A model generated the notes under the pieces. The model did not search any database and was not told where the DNA came from. It worked only from the letters and a program-made list of their open reading frames with translations. A stretch of 64,000 nt of DNA, taken from NCBI RefSeq assembly GCF_002775205.1, contig NC_036464.1:4924480-4988479 (forward strand), in the 5' to 3' direction. Origin of the DNA: Xiphophorus maculatus. Lineage: Eukaryota; Chordata; Actinopteri; Cyprinodontiformes; Poeciliidae. Position numbers and translations under genes: made by a program. Each line of letters opens with the position of its first letter. The stretch's first letter is position 1. Positions 58,401-64,000 of the stretch are shown piece by piece.

Positions 58401-61400
58401 GCAGCTGGTTCTTCTCTTTGGTTTTTATAAAATGGAAATGGTTAGCCAGTGCCATGATGTCAGCTTTTCACTACATTATATATTGAACCTAATATTTTAG
58501 GTTGTTTTGTTTGTCTGTAACTAATAAAACTGACTGAGAAACCTCAGAAGCACACATGCTACTCATAGGCAAAATCAGACTAAGGGGGGGAAAAGTGATT
58601 TTTCCATGCTTTTCTAGATCAAATGTTGGTTTTTTGCAGGATTTTTATTAAAAGCTTGAACAACATCAAATATGTGGCTTAAATATAAAGAAAACTTATA
58701 TATATTGTATGCTAAAATTAGCCAATCAAGCCATTTGGAAATTGGAATTTGAGAAGAAAACATGATAAATACAAACAAAAGGTAGAAAACTAACATATGG
58801 TAGCCTGTAGCAACAAATTGAAGAGTAAATCACCATTTGGTTCAATAAATGGGTGAACTCTGTGTTTCTCGCTGTGGTTTTAGAGGAAAACACGTCCTGG
58901 TGTTTATCCCCTACCTTCTCCTCAGAGATAGGTTTCTCCTTGGCTGTGCTGATAAACGAACCAGCAAAAATGTCAAGTGTATCTGAGCATAAACAAGGCT
59001 CAAAGAGCTGGCATCAGAACACACCCGGGCTGGGAGAGCTAAACAGGAAATCTTTACTGGAGTGTGTGTTCGTGTGTGTTTACACAGACAGAGGTTGGAT
59101 CAGAGAATTGTTGTTTTTGCCTCTTTGTAAACCTTAATATCATGAGTTAGATTAGTTTTTACTGTATGTGCAGAATTCAAATGAAAGCTGTACTGAAGAG
59201 AAAACACTAGGACTGAAACGATTAATCGGATTAATAGTGATTAATCGGTTATTGAAGTAATCGTAAACTAATTTAGAAATCGATCAATCTTATATAGAAT
59301 CAAAAAACGCCATCTGCTAAAAGAACAACACACTCAGAGCAGTAATTAGGCCAAAATTGCACAAAAAACATGTTTTACATTTAAGATAAAATAAAAAAAA
59401 CACCTTTGAAAGTTTGTTCTACCCAAAACTCAAATAGCACATTTTTTAGCTTTTGAAGAAAATCTCCTATTAAGCAACTCTTGCTATCCAGTTATTAATT
59501 TACGAAGCTAAAAAATAATCAACAGATTATTCCTTAACTTTGATGTCAAGTCAAGTCTGAGCTTTTGACATGTTGATGTTAGAAATTTGTTTTTGTTGTA
59601 GATGCACCCTTTGCTATAAATTAGGAAGAAATGCTGTTATTGCACTTTAGCCAATAAATTGTTTATTTGTTTATTTTAAAAACTAATAAATCCAGTTACT
59701 TCTTTGCCGCTTTTAATCTAATTATAACATTGCTAAAAAGGCTTAAATGAAATGAAAAATCAGCAGCAATCGATTAATCAGATTGATTAATCAGTTGTTA
59801 AATAATCATTGGTTCCAGTCCTAGAAACCACGTTTCAGGAATGCTTCTTCTGCGCTTTGAGTTCTGGTTTTGATAAACTGAGAGAAGGTTTTCTTTGGCT
59901 ACAGAAATGGATGACCTCTGACCCCCAGTTCATGCTTTTGACTTTCTTCAATCCCACGCTGCAGATGATTACGGCACGCTGCTCATGGCCGAGGCGCTGC
60001 TGGAGGAGTGCCTGCTGGAAAATATTCATCTTTTACGCAGCTCCACACCTTTAGCGGACAAGACTCAGGGCAGACTCTGCAAGGCCAAAGGTTACCTGAA
60101 CACCATCCTGAGCCGAGGCCGCCTCACAGTGAGTCTAATCTTCAGGTCTTTTCAAATCATTTGGAAATAACTACCAGGAAATGTTTTGACAGGGAATCAA
60201 AACCTTTTGTCATGCTATCGTGGTGTGATCGTGTATTTCTGGTTTCATTCAAGCCCAGATACTTGAATGAGGCTCTGCTGCTGATGGCCAAAGTGCACTA
60301 CGTCCAAGGCCGGTTCCGGGACGCCCAGGGAATGTGTGCCAGGGTGGGTTTGGAGGAGCTGACCCAGGACGACCAACCCGTCTACCACTTTCGCCTACTG
60401 GCTGAGGCCTTCGTCATTAAAGGTACCTCACAATTAACTGGTTTGTTGCTCAGTGCTTTCATGAAACAAGCATCTCTTCAATAGGCTTTGCTTCAAAATC
60501 CCGTTGAGGCTGCAGGTTTCCCTGTTGCTTGAGCTCTTTTTTCTGCCAACATTTTTTCTTCTACTAAACCAGGTCTGCAACCTTTACAAACTAAAGAGCC
60601 ATTTAGTTTGTGTTTTCACACCTGATATTCCAGTAGTTTTGGTTCAATTTGGGACTAAAATTGCAACATTTGTTACATTTTGTTGCTGGTGCAGTTCTCT
60701 TTCACACTGCACTGTGTAAAACAAACCAAACTAAGTGAAAAACCTGTTCCCCTCCTCGCCTGTGGGGGGTGCTGCACCAAGAACCACTGAAGGAAACAAC
60801 ATAAAAAACCTCAGAAGACCCTGGGCGTAACTTTCTTCTTCACAAAATGTAAACAAAAATTGAGTAGTGTCAGAGTTTAGCGGTTGTAGGTTTTTTCTTT
60901 TGTATTTGGTAAAATACCACGAGTCATTTCTCCATTTGTTTTAGTTGTATTTACCCAGAATGCCCCACACTGACAAATCCTGTCTGTAAATATGTTCCAT
61001 CCAGAACTCCTCAAATGGCATCAATTTAGCTTCACTGGTTCAAATCTGTAAAATACAAATATACATATTAGCCGTAAGCCATAATCATTAAACCTAATAG
61101 AACATAATGCTGGAAATATATGATTTTGTGTAATTATTCTATATGAAATTGTAGTAAAAATGAAGGGCGCCTGTGAGTGTCACCTCATGTTTATACTGTA
61201 GCGTTCATCAGTCATCTTTCAAGCCAACCTATCTATAAAAGAACAAGCAAAACCAAACTTCAGGCTCCTTTCCTGGTCGTTATGGGAGGAGTAAAACCAA
61301 ATTGACCTTGTATGTGGATCTAAGATGCATGGCGAGTATTTTACGAGGCAGATGGGACACGGCTGGAAACCATCAGCTTGATCGGGTAGATAGTCGGGTC

Positions 61401-63947
61401 AAGGAACGCTCTGTGTTTTTCCAAGATCTGAGACCTAAACTGAGCTTGTCACTGTTAAAGAAATCATATTTTTCTTGCTTTAACGTCGCATCAGAGAGTG
61501 AAATGTGGCAGTTTTGGGGTAAAGTTGTGAAGTATTTTGGTGTTTTGTCAGGGAGATTCGTCGCTACACTCCGATCGCCATAGATCAGATTCACAGAACA
61601 CAACACCCGGACTCGGTGTAATCTCGTTTCACTCATCATCATTATGTCGTTACCACCCCCCTCTCCGTTTCCTGATGGTCGGACATGACCTCATGCTCAT
61701 GAAACATTAAGGAATATTACAGCAATAACTGTCAGATTTAGATTTCCTCTGCTTGTTTTGATTCCCCCTGAATTATATTTACCATTGGCTCTTTCTCAGG
61801 CCTCTCTGTGGGATATGAAGCTAGCTGCTGTGGGAATCAAGTCAGACATGGATGATGTCTGATGGTTGGCAGCTGTCTGCTTATTTGATTTGGCTTGGCG
61901 TCGAGCCCAAGGCTGCTCAGCGCCTCTGGCTTCTTCCCGTCTTGGAAAGTTCTTGAACTCTTTGAATATTTGTAATAATCAGTCCAGTTTGGGCATCTGG
62001 TCTTCCAGAGACGTCAGTTTCCTCTCTGTTTGTGTATCCACTGTGTGGAGGTCTGCAAACACACGCACAGAAGAAATAATGAACGTCTAAAGGTAAATTA
62101 GCATGCTAATAAAAGCCTGTTGTGTTTAAGACTGAAACGATTAATCAAATTAATCATGATTAATCGATTATTTAAGAAATCGATTACTTCAATAAAAATG
62201 CCATTTAGTGAAAGTACGACACAGTCTAAGCAGTAATTAAGCCAAAACTACAAAAAATAGATAAATTTTGCATTTAAGATAAACAAAGCACATTTTTCAG
62301 GAGTTTACAGATATACTCTATCTTGGGCTGCCATTAAATATATCTTGTATTAATTAGTATCATGTACTTTACAGTGATTTTGTTGTCATGTAAGCACATG
62401 TTTGTAGCTGTGGTTTTCTGTGGTTTTCCTCTTTCTGCAGGTATAGAAGCAGACTTCTTGGGTGCTAATCTTGTCTTCTCTTTATCCTTCTTTATTTTTC
62501 TTTTATTATCTTCCCTCTTCCCTTATTTTAACTTTTTGACCCATCTCTTTGTCTATTACGATGGAATAGTTTTTTTGTCCATCAAATGAAGCACCTGAAA
62601 ACCATATTACTGCACATGTGAAAGTAAATCCTTAAGGGTTCTCCCTTGGCACTCAGACAATAATACTACGATACTATGTCCATCAGTCCTTGCTTTGACT
62701 TGTGAGTTGAGGAAATAAAAATAGAGGCAAATTTATTTTCTCGTTGATGCATCCAAACAACAGAAATAGAGGAAAACAAGAAGGAGTATGGAGTCAAAAT
62801 TCAAATGTTCCAAAAGCTAAAACCCAAACAATCAGGAAAACAGAACAGAACAGAACATGCATAATGCGCATGCATGTTTCCGTTAATTAGTGAGAGGATT
62901 TAACTTTTTATTCCTTTTTGTCCATAAAAGTGTAAAAAGAGAACAAACGAAGAGCATACGTTGGGTTTATGTTAGGGAAGAAGACAATTAACTGTCGATT
63001 AATACATTAGATCAAAATTAGCTCCAATCGATTAACTAATAACGTCCGTTAGGTTAGACCTTCTTTTAGTGTTGTAGTTTGGCTGCCGTCCAGCAGAGGG
63101 CGCCGCTGGTTATTCTTGCGGAGCTGTTGATCAAAGACGACGGCTAATATTTTAAAGAAGTTTTTTTTTCTTTTTAATAAGAACGGGTATTTTGTGAAGA
63201 ATATAGTAAATAAAACATCTGATCCATACTCCAATCTGGAAGGTTGCGGTAACGCACCTTCAGTTGTTTGCCAACCATCATAAAAATAGAAGAAGACAAG
63301 ATGGCGGCTACCCCATAACGGGAACGAGAAACTGCCCAGAGTATGGTGTGAGATGAAAAATGCTGTTTGTGTGATTCTTTTTTGAAATATAAACACTCAA
63401 GTTAATTTATAAAGTGAACAGTGCTTCATTCAGCCGAGCTGCATGACGGAGCAGCGTCAACTTTATCCAAAAATGACGGATGTGCAAGGACGAGGTTGTA
63501 GTGATGGAGGCAGATGATCCGACTTTCGAAGAGAAAAATACGTTTCCAACTTTACATTTTCCTAAAAATGATAAATTTCTTTACATTCGACTTCCTCTAA
63601 CTGTTTGATCAACCATGTTTCAGGTCTTTCTCTGGACCACCAGACGCTGTCTGCCGTGTCTCGTATCCGTCTTTCGGAGAGAGAGGAGGAAAGTCTGTCC
63701 TGCTTCCTGAAGGCGTGTGACGCAGCTCTGTCCTTCCTGCAGGAGCTCGATAAGGTGAACCTTCACAAATGCACGGTTTGCATGATGTGCTGGCATATTT
63801 ACTAAAGAGTTTATGTTTTCAGATGGTAAGCACTCCACACGCCAAAATGGGCAAAGGCAGCCTCTTTTCTGCAGCTGGTGACGTTGACCTGGGCTACTTC
63901 CTGCAGGCAGCCCTGCAGAGCGCTTACCTCTGTCTCCTGCAGAGGGG
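55419..63947 (+). CDS. ttc7a: Tetratricopeptide repeat protein 7A, N-terminal part (gene continues past the window)
   Basis: TTC7 proteins hold PI4KIIIalpha at the plasma membrane together with EFR3 and FAM126, supporting PI4P synthesis; loss of TTC7A causes gut and immune defects in mammals. Five coding exons: 55419-55548, 59965-60128, 60254-60422, 63624-63754 and 63823-63947, all GT-AG, with frames joining exactly (239 codons plus two bases). Exon 1 gives an N terminus with RLEAELERYRAECQW. Exon 2 gives DDYGTLLMAEALLEECL and YLNTILSRGRLT. Exon 3 (starting at CCC, not at the nearby CAG that would create a stop) contains a TPR-like helix pair, LLMAKVHYVQGRFRDAQ. Exon 4 gives IRLSEREEESLSCF and LSFLQELDK. 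Exon 5 gives LGYFLQAALQSAYLCLLQRG. The matches favour TTC7A over TTC7B, as does the position next to mcfd2. The start at 55419 has a good context (GGCCATGG). Most of the TPR region lies beyond the window. Confidence 0.93.
56880..57426. mobile_element. MITE with AAAGCTGGAGTATGTCATTT-type ends
   Basis: Left end ACAGCTGCAGTATGTAATTT and right end AAATGACATACTCCAGCTTT are inverted copies with a few differences. A second, internal inverted pair (GACAGTTTATCATGAGACAG and, inverted, CTGTCTCATAAACTGTC) strengthens the palindromic design. Non-coding; superfamily not recognised. Confidence 0.8.
59208..59823. mobile_element. GATTAATCGATTA hAT-like element, best-preserved copy
   Basis: Ends TAGGACTGAAACGATTAATC and, inverted, GGTTCCAGTCCTA. 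The flanking octamers GAAAACAC (59200-59207) and GAAACCAC (59824-59831) match at 7 of 8 positions, supporting hAT-type 8-bp duplication. 616 bp, non-coding, in ttc7a intron 1. It serves as reference for the many fragments elsewhere in the window. Confidence 0.82.
60605..60985 (+). repeat. Dispersed repeat family C, copy 3
   Basis: Matches 9412-9775 in order: TTTTCACACCTG, ATTGCAACATTTGTTACATT, AAAAACCTGTTCCCCTCCT, AAGAACCACTGAAGGAAA, and TTACCCAGAATGCCC. Lies in ttc7a intron 3. Confidence 0.78.
62129..62340. mobile_element. Truncated GATTAATCGATTA hAT-like fragment
   Basis: AAGACTGAAACGATTAATCA, ATCATGATTAATCGATTATT, then AGCAGTAATTAAGCCAAAAC follow the order of the left part of 59208-59823. 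The right end is absent. Confidence 0.65.
63090..63102 (+). promoter_or_regulatory. CTCF-like motif (forward)
   Basis: CCAGCAGAGGGCG, followed by CCGC, matches the CTCF core at all 13 positions. Located in ttc7a intron 3. Confidence 0.55.
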
Positions 63948-64000
63948 GTGAGTGCAGCAGAAATCAATAAAATCTTACACTATCTGAAAAAGTTTTCACA

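Larger units (their letters stand above)
55549..59964 (+). other. ttc7a intron 1
   Basis: 4.4-kb intron. It carries a MITE at 56880-57426 and a hAT-like element at 59208-59823; the rest is AT-rich with no hidden exon I can support. Confidence 0.8.
60423..63623 (+). other. ttc7a intron 3
   Basis: 3.2-kb intron containing dispersed repeat family C (60605-60985), a truncated hAT-like fragment (62129-62340), a CTCF-like motif (63090-63102) and otherwise unassigned sequence. No extra exon supported. Confidence 0.8.

Noticed and set aside
60251..60258. CAG at 60256-60258 as the acceptor of ttc7a exon 3
   Set aside because: Using it would shift the frame and create an immediate stop; the AAG ending at 60253 keeps phase 0 and gives the Pro-Arg-Tyr that matches TTC7A.
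1..64000. CRISPR array, operon or phage-type system
   Set aside because: The window is intron-bearing vertebrate DNA; the regular repeats seen are microsatellites, minisatellites and transposon families.

Overview
The window reads as nuclear DNA of a teleost fish. Genes are split by GT-AG introns, protein matches are to vertebrate families, and the intergenic DNA is dense with teleost-type mobile elements: many short non-autonomous hAT-like and CACTA-like DNA elements, a tRNA-derived SINE, and 3' ends of Rex3/RTE-like and L2-like LINEs. The species cannot be named from the sequence; a percomorph is plausible. There are no bacterial, viral or CRISPR features.

Four protein-coding genes can be supported. 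(1) socs5 (11870-13540, +), an uninterrupted coding exon for a suppressor of cytokine signalling with SH2 domain and SOCS box. (2) A PROP1-type paired-like homeobox gene (46127-47385, +), with the homeodomain split by an intron between its residues 46 and 47 as in mammalian PROP1. (3) mcfd2 (49760-51251, -), three coding exons for a secreted/ER EF-hand cargo-receptor subunit. (4) the first five coding exons of ttc7a (55419-63947, +), which runs off the right edge. SOCS5, MCFD2 and TTC7A neighbour each other in the same order in mammals (human 2p21), so this is a conserved block; the homeobox gene in the middle is the part that differs from the human arrangement. The genes do not form a pathway; they are neighbours by descent.

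Layout: 1-11.8 kb, gene-free, with scattered elements including an intact SINE (6583-6774) and a 1.24-kb hAT-like element with perfect 8-bp target duplications (10087-11328); 11.87-13.54 kb, socs5; 13.5-45 kb, a long gene-free interval built largely of nested elements, with a few GC-richer unique islands (22.7-23.0, 27.4-27.9, 29.8-30.25, 37.5-38.2, 40.8-41.2 and 41.8-42.4 kb) that could be regulatory; 45-47.4 kb, prop1; 48-55.4 kb, mcfd2 and the divergent promoter interval; 55.4-64 kb, ttc7a exons separated by element-bearing introns.

The observations I rate highest are: CTCF-like motifs whose orientation flips between prop1 and mcfd2; a series of perfect inverted repeats with 4-7-nt loops, which look like fold-back template-switch events; an apparently lost ancestral ATG in socs5; and a three-level nested insertion at 25978-27384. 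I found no convincing new multi-gene system. All element family names rest on terminal motifs and remembered family features, not on a database search.
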